Part shown: in pieces, positions 18,551-27,658 of the stretch
Position numbering within the stretch: the stretch's first letter is position 1
Layout of the letters: the number at the start of each line of letters is the position of its first letter
Assembly (NCBI GenBank): GCA_017961235.1
Contig: JAGCXQ010000049.1
Coordinates: forward strand, 1-64,000
Direction: 5' to 3'
Source: Clostridiales bacterium
GTDB lineage: Bacteria; Bacillota; Clostridia; Saccharofermentanales; Saccharofermentanaceae
DNA: 64,000 bases
Notes under the pieces: model-generated
Database searches by the model: none
What the model was told of the DNA's origin: nothing
Seen by the model: the letters and a program-made list of their open reading frames with translations, nothing else
Made by a program: the position numbers and the translations under genes

Positions 18551-19696
18551 TTAAAGCTCAAATTTTGCCATTTCCTCGATTTTAAATTCGCCGGGAAGTG
18601 GCAATTCTATTTCCGTCTTTTTCAGTACGGAACGATAGAAGCCAAGTACCATGTCCACAGCAAGATAGCCGGATCGTCCATCCGCGATCGGGGAAGACGA
18701 TGTGGTGATGGCACGATAAAGATCTGTATAGATACCGTAGTGCGGGTTTTTCGCAACAGAGATCAGGTAGGAAAGACCGTTCTGCTTGATATATCTGCGC
18801 AGATACTTAAATGCCAGGTTCTTTCCCTTCGGTGTACGGATCGAATAGGATGGTTTTCCTTTATAAAGCGAGATGCGGATCGCTGCTTTTTCCGTATTGA
18901 TAAAAAATGAGGCTTCGTGCTCCTTCGGGAAGGTGGCTGTCGTACCCTCGACCTGGCAAAGTGCTCCATTGGCGAAGGTATAGACGCCCATAGCCGTATC
19001 TTCCGCTTCCATATCGCGGAATCTTCTGGCGATCATGCCGTTTACGGAAACGGCTTCTGAGTTCATCAGATAGCACATCAGATCCAGTGCATGGACAGTC
19101 TGGTTCATCAGTGCGCCGCCGTCGCTTTTCCAGGTGCCTCTCCAGGCGGCCTGCTGATAATACTCGTTCTCATGTCCCCAGCGGACGATGACGGAACCGT
19201 GTCCTGCTTTTCCAAAAGCACCGCTGACCATATCCTCGTGCAGAAGGGATACGATCGGGAAATACCTGTAGATATGGCCCATCGCGATGCGAAGTCCCTT
19301 GCTTGCGGCAAGTTCATAGAGTTCTCTTGAGGACTTGTTGCTCATCGTCATCGGCTTTTCCAGAAGAATATTCGCATTGGCTTCGAGGCAGTCCTTTGCG
19401 ATCTGAAAGTGCAGTCCGGAAGGGACCGTGATCGCTACGATATCAGGATGTAGATCGTTAAGCATCTGCTTATAGTCGATATATGTTTTCAGGGAAGCGC
19501 ACACGTCCTTATATTTCTTGATCTTCTTTTTGCATGCGGAAAGAAGATGGGAAGGGGCGTCCGGGTTAGTATCCACGAGTGCACAGAGAGAGAGTCGGTC
19601 AGAAAGCCCGGTAACGGCCCGGATGTGCTTCTCGCTTACCCTGCCACAGCCGATGATGGCGACTTTCGATTTATTTGTTATAGCTTCCTGCGACAT
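18551..19696 (-). CDS. Gfo/Idh/MocA family oxidoreductase
   Basis: NAD(P)-dependent sugar or sugar-nucleotide dehydrogenase, 381 residues. The Rossmann motif is VAIIGCGRVSEKHIRA, the catalytic-lysine motif is NILLEKPMTMS, and DGGALMNQTVHALDLMCYL carries the conserved His. The stretch YYQQAAWRGTWKSDGG resembles WlbA/WbpB UDP-GlcNAcA 3-dehydrogenases, which would suit an envelope-sugar role next to the LCP genes, but the substrate is a guess. AGGACAGGAC precedes the ATG. It converges on the PP2C-like gene with only 28 bp between stops and no clear terminator. Confidence 0.88.
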   Translation of the reverse strand: MSQEAITNKSKVAIIGCGRVSEKHIRAVTGLSDRLSLCALVDTNPDAPSHLLSACKKKIKKYKDVCASLKTYIDYKQMLNDLHPDIVAITVPSGLHFQIAKDCLEANANILLEKPMTMSNKSSRELYELAASKGLRIAMGHIYRYFPIVSLLHEDMVSGAFGKAGHGSVIVRWGHENEYYQQAAWRGTWKSDGGALMNQTVHALDLMCYLMNSEAVSVNGMIARRFRDMEAEDTAMGVYTFANGALCQVEGTTATFPKEHEASFFINTEKAAIRISLYKGKPSYSIRTPKGKNLAFKYLRRYIKQNGLSYLISVAKNPHYGIYTDLYRAITTSSSPIADGRSGYLAVDMVLGFYRSVLKKTEIELPLPGEFKIEEMAKFEL

Positions 19697-19729
19697 GTCC
19701 TGTCCTCGCTTTGTGATTTGTCTATCGAT

Positions 19730-19757
19730 ATTCTAACATAATAGAAAGAGAAACCAA
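19730..19757 (-). promoter_or_regulatory. Putative promoter of the oxidoreductase gene
   Basis: Minus strand TTGGTT, 16-bp spacer, TAGAAT, about 34 bp upstream of the start codon. Lies back to back with the extended -10 of the plus-strand phosphorylase gene. Confidence 0.5.
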
Positions 19758-19764
19758 CATAAAA

Positions 19765-19773
19765 TGGTACAAT
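19765..19773 (+). promoter_or_regulatory. Extended -10 element of the pyrimidine phosphorylase gene
   Basis: TGGTACAAT, an extended -10 (TGn plus TACAAT) 34 bp before the ATG; no matching -35 at 17 bp. Confidence 0.45.
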
Positions 19774-19807
19774 AACAATAGGTTGCTTATGAAGGAGGCT
19801 TCTTTTC

Positions 19808-21139
19808 ATGAATATGCTTGAGTTGATCGAAAAGAAACGTGATGGTGGTGTCATCAGTAAAGAAGAGATAGAGTTTTTTGTCCGCGGAGTGACGGAAAAA
19901 ACGATCCCGGATTACCAGATCTCGGCCTTCCTCATGGCTGTTCTGTGGAGGGGGATGAACGATGAAGAGACGGCGGATCTTACGATCAGCATGGCAAATT
20001 CCGGAAAGATCTGCGATCTGTCGGATATCCCCGGAGTAAAAGTAGATAAACACAGTACCGGCGGTGTCGGAGATAAAGTAACGCCGATCCTTCTTCCGAT
20101 CGTCGCTTCTTTCGGCGTCCCGTGCGTCAAGCTCTCCGGACGCGGCCTCGGCTTCACCGGCGGTACGATCGATAAGTTTGAGTCTATCGAGGGATTCTGC
20201 ACATCCGTCGAACCATCCGAATTTAAGAGCAAGATCGAGAAGTTCGGCCTTCTCTTAGGAGGACAGACAGCAGATCTTGCTCCCTGTGACAAGTATCTGT
20301 ATGCTCTTCGCGACGTTACAGGTACCGTCCCGTCGATCCCCTTGATCGCTTCGAGTATCATGAGCAAGAAGATTGCGGGAGGATCGGATGCGATCGTCCT
20401 TGATATCACCTGCGGCAGCGGTGCTTTTATGAAGGATACCGAATCTGCCAGAGAACTGGCAAGAAGAATGATCGCGATCGGAAAACTCGCCGGAAAACCG
20501 GTTACCTGCGTGATGTCCTCGATGGAGCAGCCGCTGGGTATCATGGTCGGAAACATCCTTGAGATGCAGGAAGCGGTGAGTGTACTTCAGGGCAGAGGCC
20601 GCGAAGATGTGAAAAACGTTGTTCTGACAATGGCTTCCGAGATGCTGAAGATGACTCCTGCCGGTGAAGGAAAAGATATCGAAGAACTGAAGAAACTCTG
20701 TAATGAGAAACTGGAAAACGGTGAAGCCTTCGAGAAATTCGGCGAACTCGTGCTCTCCCAGGGCGGTATCCTACAGTCCGACGGAACTCCGGTATATGTC
20801 GATCAGCCTTTTGAGGTCATGACTGTGTATGCTGAAAAAGACGGATATATTTCTTCCTGCGACGCGCTGTCTGTCGGTGAAGCTTCCTGTCTTCTCGGCG
20901 CGGGCCGTATGGAAAAGGAAGACGTGATCGATATGGGTGCCGGCATCCGTCTATATAAAAAGATCGGGGAGAAAGTATCGCGTGGAGAAGAGCTTTTCAC
21001 TCTTTATACCGGTACAAAAGCACCTGTCGGTGACGATCGGATCGATGAAGCTCTTTTCCGTATGCAGGATGCGTATGTGATCTCGGATTCGCCTGTTAAT
21101 GCGCCGAAAGAGATCCTGGAAGTGATTTCACAGAGGTAG
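19808..21139 (+). CDS. pdp: Pyrimidine-nucleoside (thymidine) phosphorylase
   Basis: Phosphorolysis of uridine/thymidine to base and (deoxy)ribose-1-phosphate for salvage. 443 residues, as in Bacillus Pdp. The N-terminal helix bundle (LIEKKRDGGVISKEEIEFF), the phosphate/substrate loop KHSTGGVGDK, SGRGLGFTGGTIDKFESI (the family signature) and SSIMSKKIAGGSDAIVLD are present, followed by the C-terminal barrel-sandwich domain. GAAGGAGG upstream of ATG 19808. DeoA and Pdp are not safely told apart by eye; the Firmicutes context favours Pdp. Confidence 0.93.
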   Translation: MNMLELIEKKRDGGVISKEEIEFFVRGVTEKTIPDYQISAFLMAVLWRGMNDEETADLTISMANSGKICDLSDIPGVKVDKHSTGGVGDKVTPILLPIVASFGVPCVKLSGRGLGFTGGTIDKFESIEGFCTSVEPSEFKSKIEKFGLLLGGQTADLAPCDKYLYALRDVTGTVPSIPLIASSIMSKKIAGGSDAIVLDITCGSGAFMKDTESARELARRMIAIGKLAGKPVTCVMSSMEQPLGIMVGNILEMQEAVSVLQGRGREDVKNVVLTMASEMLKMTPAGEGKDIEELKKLCNEKLENGEAFEKFGELVLSQGGILQSDGTPVYVDQPFEVMTVYAEKDGYISSCDALSVGEASCLLGAGRMEKEDVIDMGAGIRLYKKIGEKVSRGEELFTLYTGTKAPVGDDRIDEALFRMQDAYVISDSPVNAPKEILEVISQR

Positions 21140-21168
21140 TTGCGAAGTCAAAAAATGATTGTTATAAT
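21140..21168 (+). promoter_or_regulatory. SigA-type promoter of the ruvCAB operon
   Basis: TTGCGA, 17-bp spacer, TATAAT, with TGT before the -10 (extended). The -35 begins at the base following the phosphorylase stop codon. No LexA/SOS box (GAAC-N4-GTTC type) was noticed in the leader. Confidence 0.7.
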
Positions 21169-21210
21169 CGAAAAGAACGAATGTTCAGATTTTGAAAAAG
21201 GAGCAGTGAC

Positions 21211-21747
21211 ATGATTATTCTAGGTATCGATCCGGGATATGCGATCACGGGATACGGCGTGGTGTCTTATGAGAAGAACCACTTTACTGTTCTGGATTAC
21301 GGTGCCATCACGACAAAAGCGCACACTCCTTTTGAACAGCGGCTTCTGACACTGCATCAGCAGATGGATGTCCTGATGGAGCGGCATCATCCGGATGTGA
21401 TGGCGATCGAGGAGCTCTTTTTCGAGAGAAATACGACTACCGCGATCGGAACAGCGCAGGCCAGAGGTGTCGAGATCTTAGCGGCTGCGGAGGCAAATGT
21501 TCCTGTCTATGAATATACTCCGATGCAGATCAAGCAGGCGGTGACAGGGTATGGAAGAGCCGACAAGAATCAGGTCTCACAGATGGTAAAGATGCTGCTG
21601 AACTTAAAAGAGCTTCCGAAGCCGGATGACGTGACGGATGCTCTGGCGATCTGTATCTGTCAGGCACATACAGGAGTAAATGCCGCATTCAAGGCGGTTT
21701 CCGGATATCAATACGGCCGTTATGGCAAGAAGGAGTGGGATATTTAA
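21211..21747 (+). CDS. ruvC: Holliday junction resolvase RuvC
   Basis: Endonuclease that cuts four-way junctions. 178 residues. RNase-H-fold active-site acids are visible: IILGIDPGYAITGYG (first Asp), AIEELFFERNTTTAIGTAQARG (Glu), and the C-terminal PDDVTDALAICIC (paired Asp). GAAAAAGGAG before ATG 21211. First gene of ruvC-ruvA-ruvB; its stop overlaps the ruvA start by one base. Confidence 0.95.
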   Translation: MIILGIDPGYAITGYGVVSYEKNHFTVLDYGAITTKAHTPFEQRLLTLHQQMDVLMERHHPDVMAIEELFFERNTTTAIGTAQARGVEILAAAEANVPVYEYTPMQIKQAVTGYGRADKNQVSQMVKMLLNLKELPKPDDVTDALAICICQAHTGVNAAFKAVSGYQYGRYGKKEWDI

Positions 21748-22355
21748 TGTACGCATATATCAAGGGTACTTTCGTTTCCGTACGCGGAGATAATATCGTT
21801 GTTGAGAATAACGGGATCGGATATAAGATCTATATGCCGATGCTGCTTCAGGGAAGGATCGGTCATATCGGTGATGAGGTATGTGTATATACCTATCATT
21901 ATGTCCGTGAAGATGTGATCGCTCTTTATGGTTTCCCGGAGCCGGAAGACCAGGATATGTTCGAGCTGCTGCTGACCGTAAGCGGAGTCGGCCCGAAGAG
22001 TGCGATCGGAATCGTGGAGGTCCTTCGTCCTTCCGAACTCGCCATGGCAGTTCTTCAGGGCGATATTAAGAAGATCTGCACGGTAAAAGGACTGGGGAAA
22101 AAGTCCGCCGAGAGGATCGTTCTGGAACTGAAGGATAAGCTGAAGGGCTTTGATATGAGTTCCGTTGAGGATCTCGGTGATCCTTCCGTTGTAATATCCG
22201 GTCCGGCGCAGAGTGAGCTGGAAGACTGTATTTCCGCCCTTGTCGTTCTCGGTTATCCCGCTTCTGAGGCGAATAAAGCAGCCCGTTCCGCTTATGAGGA
22301 TGGCCTTGGTGTGGATGAACTGATCAGGAGATCTCTTCGTTTACTTGCAAAATAG
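21747..22355 (+). CDS. ruvA: Holliday junction branch-migration protein RuvA
   Basis: Junction-binding tetramer subunit, 202 residues. Domain I (MYAYIKGTFVSVRGDNIVVENNG...) is an OB fold, domain II has the two helix-hairpin-helix motifs (TVSGVGPKSAIGI and TVKGLGKKSAERIVLELKDKL) and domain III (VVLGYPASEANKAARSA) binds RuvB. ATG 21747 is 11 bases after AAGGAG and begins with the standard MYAYIKG; an in-frame GTG at 21735 overlaps that site and is rejected. Confidence 0.96.
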   Translation: MYAYIKGTFVSVRGDNIVVENNGIGYKIYMPMLLQGRIGHIGDEVCVYTYHYVREDVIALYGFPEPEDQDMFELLLTVSGVGPKSAIGIVEVLRPSELAMAVLQGDIKKICTVKGLGKKSAERIVLELKDKLKGFDMSSVEDLGDPSVVISGPAQSELEDCISALVVLGYPASEANKAARSAYEDGLGVDELIRRSLRLLAK

Positions 22356-22360
22356 TAGAG

Positions 22361-22396
22361 TATAATATGAAAGACGTCGGATAGGACGCATCTTTC
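22361..22396 (+). other. -10-like TATAAT plus hairpin between ruvA and ruvB
   Basis: TATAAT (22361-22366) is followed by a hairpin: GAAAGACGTC (22369-22378) pairs with GACG..TCTTTC (22385-22396) with a two-base bulge. No T-run follows, so it is not a terminator. It could be an internal promoter with a structured leader, but no convincing -35 is found. Confidence 0.3.
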
Positions 22397-22415
22397 AGGA
22401 AATTGGCAGGATAGT

Positions 22416-23531
22416 ATGGAGTTTACGGATTTTGAACATGACGAGCGTATGATCGCGAGGGAACGGCTCCCGGAAGATCGTGATGAGAAGAGCCTTCGTC
22501 CTTTGACCTGGGCGGATTATTCCGGCCAGAAGCAGGTTACCGATAATCTGAAGATCTTTATCGAAGCGGCGATGCGCCGTGGAGAGGCTCTCGATCACTG
22601 TCTGCTCTATGGACCTCCGGGTCTTGGTAAGACGACGCTTGCCGGTATTATTGCCAATGAAATGGGCGTGAATCTTCGTATTACGACTGGTCCTGCGATC
22701 GAGAAAGCAGGCGATCTTGCTGCACTTCTTACCAGCCTTCAGGAAAGAGAAGTACTCTTCATTGATGAGATCCACCGCTTAAATAGAAGCGTGGAGGAAG
22801 TTCTCTATCCTGCGATGGAAGACTTTGCCTTAGATATTATGATCGGAAAAGGTCCTGCGGCCAGATCGATCCGTCTGGATCTTCCGAGATTTACGCTTAT
22901 CGGAGCGACCACTCGCGCCGGTATGCTTTCCGCACCTCTACGAGACCGCTTCGGTATGGTGCATCGTCTGGAGCTCTATAAACCGGAAGAACTGAAAGTG
23001 ATCCTGAAGAGAGATGCCGAGATCCTGAATATCGGAATCGATGAAGACGGCCTTGACTGCCTGGCGAGAAGATCCCGCGGAACACCGCGTATTGCGATCC
23101 GCCTGCTGAAACGTCTCCGTGACTACGCTGAGGTTCGCGGCGGCGGTGTGATCGATCGGGATATTGCTGAATTCGGTCTCGAGCAGCTGGCGATCGATGA
23201 GATGGGGCTCGACCTTACGGACAGAAGGATCATGAGCACGATTGCCGAGAAGTTCCTCGGAGGCCCTGTTGGACTCGAAACACTTGCTGCATGTACCGGA
23301 GAAGATGCCGGCACGATCGAAGATGTGTATGAGCCATTCCTGATGCAGTGCGGATTTATTGCAAAAACTCCGAGAGGCCGTGTTCTGGCCCCCGCCGGAT
23401 GGAAACATCTCGGACTTACCTGCCCGCAGGATCTCGATAAACGTCTCACCGGTATGGGCGTATCCATGAAGGGCGGCGCGGATCCTTCCCAGATCACGAT
23501 CGATGAGATGATCGATAAGAAGGAGAATTAA
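22416..23531 (+). CDS. ruvB: Holliday junction helicase RuvB
   Basis: AAA+ motor that drives branch migration with RuvA. 371 residues, about 30 longer than most, mainly from N-terminal and C-terminal extensions. [19 protein letters not shown] is the usual entry, then Walker [12 protein letters not shown], Walker [11 protein letters not shown], sensor 1 LIGATTRAG, arginine-finger region APLRDRFG, sensor 2 [12 protein letters not shown], and a C-terminal winged helix ([17 protein letters not shown]). The start ATG has GGCAGGATAGT upstream, a weak site. Followed 4 bp later by queH. Confidence 0.96.
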   Translation: MEFTDFEHDERMIARERLPEDRDEKSLRPLTWADYSGQKQVTDNLKIFIEAAMRRGEALDHCLLYGPPGLGKTTLAGIIANEMGVNLRITTGPAIEKAGDLAALLTSLQEREVLFIDEIHRLNRSVEEVLYPAMEDFALDIMIGKGPAARSIRLDLPRFTLIGATTRAGMLSAPLRDRFGMVHRLELYKPEELKVILKRDAEILNIGIDEDGLDCLARRSRGTPRIAIRLLKRLRDYAEVRGGGVIDRDIAEFGLEQLAIDEMGLDLTDRRIMSTIAEKFLGGPVGLETLAACTGEDAGTIEDVYEPFLMQCGFIAKTPRGRVLAPAGWKHLGLTCPQDLDKRLTGMGVSMKGGADPSQITIDEMIDKKEN

Positions 23532-23535
23532 GAAG

Positions 23536-24129
23536 ATGGAGCCGAAGACCGAAGGCAGGATGCTTCTTCATGCCTGTTGCGCACCATGCGCGGAATATCC
23601 CGTTTCGGATCTTCTGTCATTAGGGATCCGGCCGGATATCCTTTACTATAATCCGAATATTCATCCGAAGTTCGAATTTGATAGAAGAAAAGAGCAGATC
23701 GTTAAACTCGGACAGCTCTATGACCTCTCCTGCCTGTATTCAGAGGATTTCCGTATGGATGACTGGCTTTCCCGATCCTGGGAAGGACAGTATGCTTCCC
23801 GCTGTGAAATGTGCTATTCGATCCGTATGGACTATGTGGCGAAATATGCGAGTGAACACGGGTATGATGCTTTTAGCACCAGCCTTCTTGTAAGCCCATA
23901 TCAGCAGCATGATTTTATAGCGGAGATCGCTTCGGCAAGTGCAGAGAAATATGGCGTCAGATTTGAGTATTTCGACTGGAGACCGCATTTCCGGGAAGGA
24001 CAGAATATGGCACGTGAGCATGGTCTTTATCGCCAGAAGTACTGCGGATGTATCTATTCTCTGGAAGACTCTGATTTTAAAGAAAAGATCATTGCGTCTT
24101 TTCCTGACTCCTGGGAAGTTTCGCGCTGA
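23536..24129 (+). CDS. queH: Epoxyqueuosine reductase QueH
   Basis: Last step of queuosine tRNA modification: reduces epoxyqueuosine to queuosine, the non-orthologous alternative to cobalamin-dependent QueG. 197 residues. The family cysteines are present: LLHACCAPCAEYP near the N terminus, RCEMCYSIRM in the middle and KYCGCIYS near the end; QueH uses these to bind an iron-sulfur cluster and metal. The middle also has STSLLVSPYQQHDFI. Start ATG 23536 after GAAGGAGAATT. The last 41 bp overlap the convergent rqcH gene tail to tail. Confidence 0.93.
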   Translation: MEPKTEGRMLLHACCAPCAEYPVSDLLSLGIRPDILYYNPNIHPKFEFDRRKEQIVKLGQLYDLSCLYSEDFRMDDWLSRSWEGQYASRCEMCYSIRMDYVAKYASEHGYDAFSTSLLVSPYQQHDFIAEIASASAEKYGVRFEYFDWRPHFREGQNMAREHGLYRQKYCGCIYSLEDSDFKEKIIASFPDSWEVSR

Positions 24130-25999
24130 CCAGAAGCGTGCTGTATTCTTCATAGATCACCATGCCAGGCTTGGCTTTCGGGATCTTCTTCACATGGCTT
24201 ACCGGACAGTAATCGATCTCCACACGGACATCATATTCGGTCTTGGATTCCGTCATCTCATTGGCAAAAGGCTTATTGCTTCGTGAATAGTAGGCTGCAA
24301 TAGAGGCGGCCTCAGTAATTGCCTTGTCGGAGGGTGCTTTTCCATAGGTGCGCAGAATCACGTGCGTTCCCGGGATATTCTTGGCATGGAACCAGAGATC
24401 GTCCTTGGATGCGACATGGAAAGTGAGGTTATCATTCTGGATGTTATTTCTTCCGGATAGAACCTCAAAACCGCCATCTACAGTATATTTGCGGGGAAGG
24501 GAAGGATCCTCCGCCTTCTTCGCGGTGGTATTCTTATTCTTCTTGGACTGGGCTGCTTTGGCCGCCTGACGTAGATTTCGGGAAGATACCTTACCGGATT
24601 TGGATTTACCGGGGTGATATACCTGCCTGGAATCGGTGTTTCTCGAGGTATTTTCTTTATCGGATACCAGCGAGGTTCGTATCTCATACTCGATCGCGGA
24701 GAGATCATCCGGTTCACTGGCAGCATCTACTGCTTTGAGAAGAGAATCAAGATATGCGACCTCATCCTTTTCCGTTTCAATAAAGCGCTGCGCAGACTCT
24801 CTTCTGCTGATTTCTTTACGGTAACGCTTAAGGTACAGCTGTCCCTGCTCGGAAGGCGTCATGCCGGGTTCCAGCGAAAGCGTGGTGGATTGCCCGAAAT
24901 CAGGATAATCCGGGATCGTAAGCTCTGTATCATCCGGCTTGATCAGGTACTGGTAAGCCAGGACCAGTTCGCCCTCGAGCTTGAGTTTCTCGGCATTCCT
25001 GGTCTCCCGCAGATCGGTCTCATGGATGGAAAGCTTTTTGGAAGCGTGATTAAAGGCGTTCGTTAATATCGCGCGGATCGACCTTCGCTTGGCTTCAAAG
25101 CCTGCCCGCTGGTCGGAAAAATGCTGGACAGTATCCATCGCTTCCGAGATAGTATCGGAGTTTCTGCTGATCCCTGCGTCCTGAAGGGAAAGAGCATGCC
25201 AGTCCTTCGGTTCCCCGTCGATATAAAAGACGGTCGGACGGGCTTTCAGATCACAGATAGAAGAAAGAATATTCCGGCAGACGGAAAGAAGAGCATCCTT
25301 CTGAGAATCCGAAAGAGAAGATATGGCGCATCTGGGATCGTTTTTCGACTGGAAACAGATATCATTTGCCAGTAGAGGAGAAAACCCGAGAAGGGAATCT
25401 AAAAGTGCTTTTGCCAAAGGACGGTGCATGGAGTCGGAAAGGATCGGTAATTCTCCTTTATTTACCATCGAAAGAGCATCGTCCGGGGCGATCTTTCCCT
25501 GGACCGGCGGTGCTTCGTATATTCTTGCCGGCATGATCTCACGGACGCGGCTGGTGCTGCTGTCAACATGGACAAGCGCATCGATAATACGGTTTTCCGA
25601 ATTAAGAAAGATGATATTACTGTAGCGGCCCATCATCTCGATGATGAGTCTCTTGGTGGAAGTATCGTGAAGTTCGTCGGTTACAGAGAGCGAAATCTCG
25701 ATGATACGCTCGTAATGCGGGCAGGAGATGCTGATGATCCGGGATCCCTGGAGATGCTTGCGAAGCAGCATACAGAAATTCGGAGGCATCTGAGGATTTT
25801 CACGCATATATTCTGTAAGCTGAACTCTGGGACTCTGCGGATCGCAGCTCAAAAGAAGCTTGTTATTGCCGTTTTTGGCCCGGACGATAAAGAAAACATC
25901 AAAGCGGGAAGGCTGGTAGATCTTGTCAATACGCGCATCATGCAGCGCTTCATTCAGTTCGTGAGCTAGAAGATGAGTGGAGATCCCGTCCAAAGGCAT
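24089..25999 (-). CDS. rqcH: Ribosome quality control protein RqcH (NFACT family)
   Basis: Rescue factor that binds split 50S subunits carrying peptidyl-tRNA and recruits Ala-tRNA to add C-terminal alanine tails. 636 residues, larger than the ~570 norm. NFACT-N begins MPLDGISTHLLAHEL; a long coiled coil (~residues 290-440) is followed by a basic Ser/Lys linker (~455-500) and NFACT-R: VLSGRNNIQNDNLTF, SKDDLWFHAKNIPGTHVIL, KAITEAASIAAYYSRS. Positions 97-98 read E-R where B. subtilis RqcH has the D97/R98 pair needed for tailing; a conservative change. GAGGAAT upstream of the ATG. Also described as fibronectin-binding FbpA in pathogens. Confidence 0.92.
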   Translation of the reverse strand: MPLDGISTHLLAHELNEALHDARIDKIYQPSRFDVFFIVRAKNGNNKLLLSCDPQSPRVQLTEYMRENPQMPPNFCMLLRKHLQGSRIISISCPHYERIIEISLSVTDELHDTSTKRLIIEMMGRYSNIIFLNSENRIIDALVHVDSSTSRVREIMPARIYEAPPVQGKIAPDDALSMVNKGELPILSDSMHRPLAKALLDSLLGFSPLLANDICFQSKNDPRCAISSLSDSQKDALLSVCRNILSSICDLKARPTVFYIDGEPKDWHALSLQDAGISRNSDTISEAMDTVQHFSDQRAGFEAKRRSIRAILTNAFNHASKKLSIHETDLRETRNAEKLKLEGELVLAYQYLIKPDDTELTIPDYPDFGQSTTLSLEPGMTPSEQGQLYLKRYRKEISRRESAQRFIETEKDEVAYLDSLLKAVDAASEPDDLSAIEYEIRTSLVSDKENTSRNTDSRQVYHPGKSKSGKVSSRNLRQAAKAAQSKKNKNTTAKKAEDPSLPRKYTVDGGFEVLSGRNNIQNDNLTFHVASKDDLWFHAKNIPGTHVILRTYGKAPSDKAITEAASIAAYYSRSNKPFANEMTESKTEYDVRVEIDYCPVSHVKKIPKAKPGMVIYEEYSTLLVSAKLPRSQEKTQ

Positions 26000-26002
26000 A
26001 TA

Positions 26003-26377
26003 TTATTCCTCGGCTTCGGGATCTGACTCGACCGGCTCGAGATTATCTCTCTGTTTCATCCGATCTATGATGATAAAAGCGATCCAGCCGATCAGCATCG
26101 CCGCGATGATCTCCACACCAAGTACTGTAAAGAACAGGTGATAGTGGTTCATGGCGATAAGAAGATCCAGACCGATAAGGACCAGGATAGCAAGAAGAAG
26201 GTAAAGTGCTTTTCCCCAGGAATAGGACCAGATCACGGAATAGAGAGGTTCCTTCTCGACAACAGGCTCGACGCGGCGGGCAGGCTGCTTGGTGGCACGC
26301 GAAGAAGCTGCCGGCTTCTTGGAAGAACTGCCGGAACGGGAAGAACGATTACTCGTGGTCGTCTTGCGCTGTGCCAT
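26003..26377 (-). CDS. Small membrane protein with basic Ser-rich N terminus
   Basis: Not recognised. 124 residues: ~35 residues rich in Ser, Arg and Lys, then two membrane helices (YLLLAILVLIGLDLLIAM and VEIIAAMLIGWIAFIII) and an acidic tail. Predicted both termini in the cytoplasm. It lies between prs and rqcH with 11-bp and 3-bp gaps, so it is read from the same transcript. The basic tail could contact RNA or phospholipid, but there is no motif to support a role. Confidence 0.7.
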   Translation of the reverse strand: MAQRKTTTSNRSSRSGSSSKKPAASSRATKQPARRVEPVVEKEPLYSVIWSYSWGKALYLLLAILVLIGLDLLIAMNHYHLFFTVLGVEIIAAMLIGWIAFIIIDRMKQRDNLEPVESDPEAEE

Positions 26378-26388
26378 AGTTACGCCTG

Positions 26389-27651
26389 TTAGGAATTACC
26401 GGACATGTCCTTCAGATCCCCCTTGCTGGCAAGGAGCTTCTTGATCTTGTCGGTAGGCTTGATAAGGTTCGACAGGGAAGAGTCGTGGTTGATCGCATCG
26501 ATAAGAAGAGCGACGAACTTACTCATATTAACATCCGCAAACCACGGAGCTGCAAGGAGTTCCGGTCTTCTGTAGATCAGGTTGGTCGCAAATACCTTTG
26601 AGATGATGCCTTCCTCATATGCTCTGTCGAAGTGCTCGACACCTTCGGTGAAAAGACCGAAAGTAACGGCACAGTAGATGTTTCTTGCACCACGGTTCTT
26701 CATCTCGCGGGCGATATCAAGCATGGAATCGCCGGAAGAGATCATGTCATCGACGATCAGGATATCCAGGCCTTCAACGGAATCACCGAGGAACTCATGA
26801 GCAACGATCGGGTTTCTACCGTTAACTACGCGGGTATAGTCTCTTCTCTTATAGAATGTTCCCAGCGGAACGCCGAGCATGGAAGCAAAGTACATAGCAC
26901 GGGAGATACCGCCTTCATCCGGGCTGATGACCATGAACTTGTCCTCAGTAAAGTGAAGATCCGGAATGGAACGGTACATCTCTTTGATGATCTGATAAGT
27001 AGCAGACAGGCTCTCAAACCCGGATGTCGGGATAGCATTGGCTACTCGCTCATCGTGTGCATCAAAGGTGATAATGTTTTCAACACCGAGATTGTAGATC
27101 TCTTCAAGTGCAAAAGCGCAGTCGAGGGACTCACGGGAGTTTCTCTTATGCTGGCGTCCTTCATAGAGGAACGGCATGATCACATTGATTCGGCGGGCTT
27201 TACCGGAGCAGGCGAGGATAACACGCTTGAGATCCTGGTAGTGATCGTCCGGGCTCATGTGGTTCTCCTGACCGAACATCTTATATGTGCAGGAGAAATT
27301 CGTTACATCACTGATAATAAACAGGTCATGTCCACGGACAGAACTCTGGATAACTGCCTTACCTTCACCGGAAGAGAAACGGGTGTTCTCAACGGCGATA
27401 CGATAGTCCTGACGATAGAATCCCGGGTATTTGCTGATAAACTCCTGTTCCTGATACTCGGATCTGCGCTTATTGAGGTACCAGTTAACTTTATCCGTAA
27501 ATTCCACGCTGCCCTTCAGCGGTACAAGAGCAATTGGTCCAACAGGAGCCATCGGGTTATCACCATACTGGTTATAACGGGAATAAGCACCTTCATCAGG
27601 ACCCTGTCCCAGCTGTTCCAAAATCGGATTCTTTGCTTCTGATTCACTCAT
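26389..27651 (-). CDS. prs: Ribose-phosphate pyrophosphokinase, copy 1
   Basis: Makes PRPP from ribose-5-phosphate and ATP for purine, pyrimidine, NAD, His and Trp synthesis. 420 residues, about 100 more than classic Prs; this long form recurs in Clostridia. Motifs kept: SSVRGHDLFII (nucleotide site), KARRINVIMPFLYEGRQ, the signature VISPDEGGISRA, catalytic-loop YKRRDYTRV, and the PRPP loop ILIVDDMISSGDSM. It follows a paralogue by 7 bp. Of the two copies this one retains the standard SPDxGG and K-R-R residues and is the better candidate for the main enzyme. Confidence 0.93.
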   Translation of the reverse strand: MSESEAKNPILEQLGQGPDEGAYSRYNQYGDNPMAPVGPIALVPLKGSVEFTDKVNWYLNKRRSEYQEQEFISKYPGFYRQDYRIAVENTRFSSGEGKAVIQSSVRGHDLFIISDVTNFSCTYKMFGQENHMSPDDHYQDLKRVILACSGKARRINVIMPFLYEGRQHKRNSRESLDCAFALEEIYNLGVENIITFDAHDERVANAIPTSGFESLSATYQIIKEMYRSIPDLHFTEDKFMVISPDEGGISRAMYFASMLGVPLGTFYKRRDYTRVVNGRNPIVAHEFLGDSVEGLDILIVDDMISSGDSMLDIAREMKNRGARNIYCAVTFGLFTEGVEHFDRAYEEGIISKVFATNLIYRRPELLAAPWFADVNMSKFVALLIDAINHDSSLSNLIKPTDKIKKLLASKGDLKDMSGNS

Positions 27652-27658
27652 TTTTACA

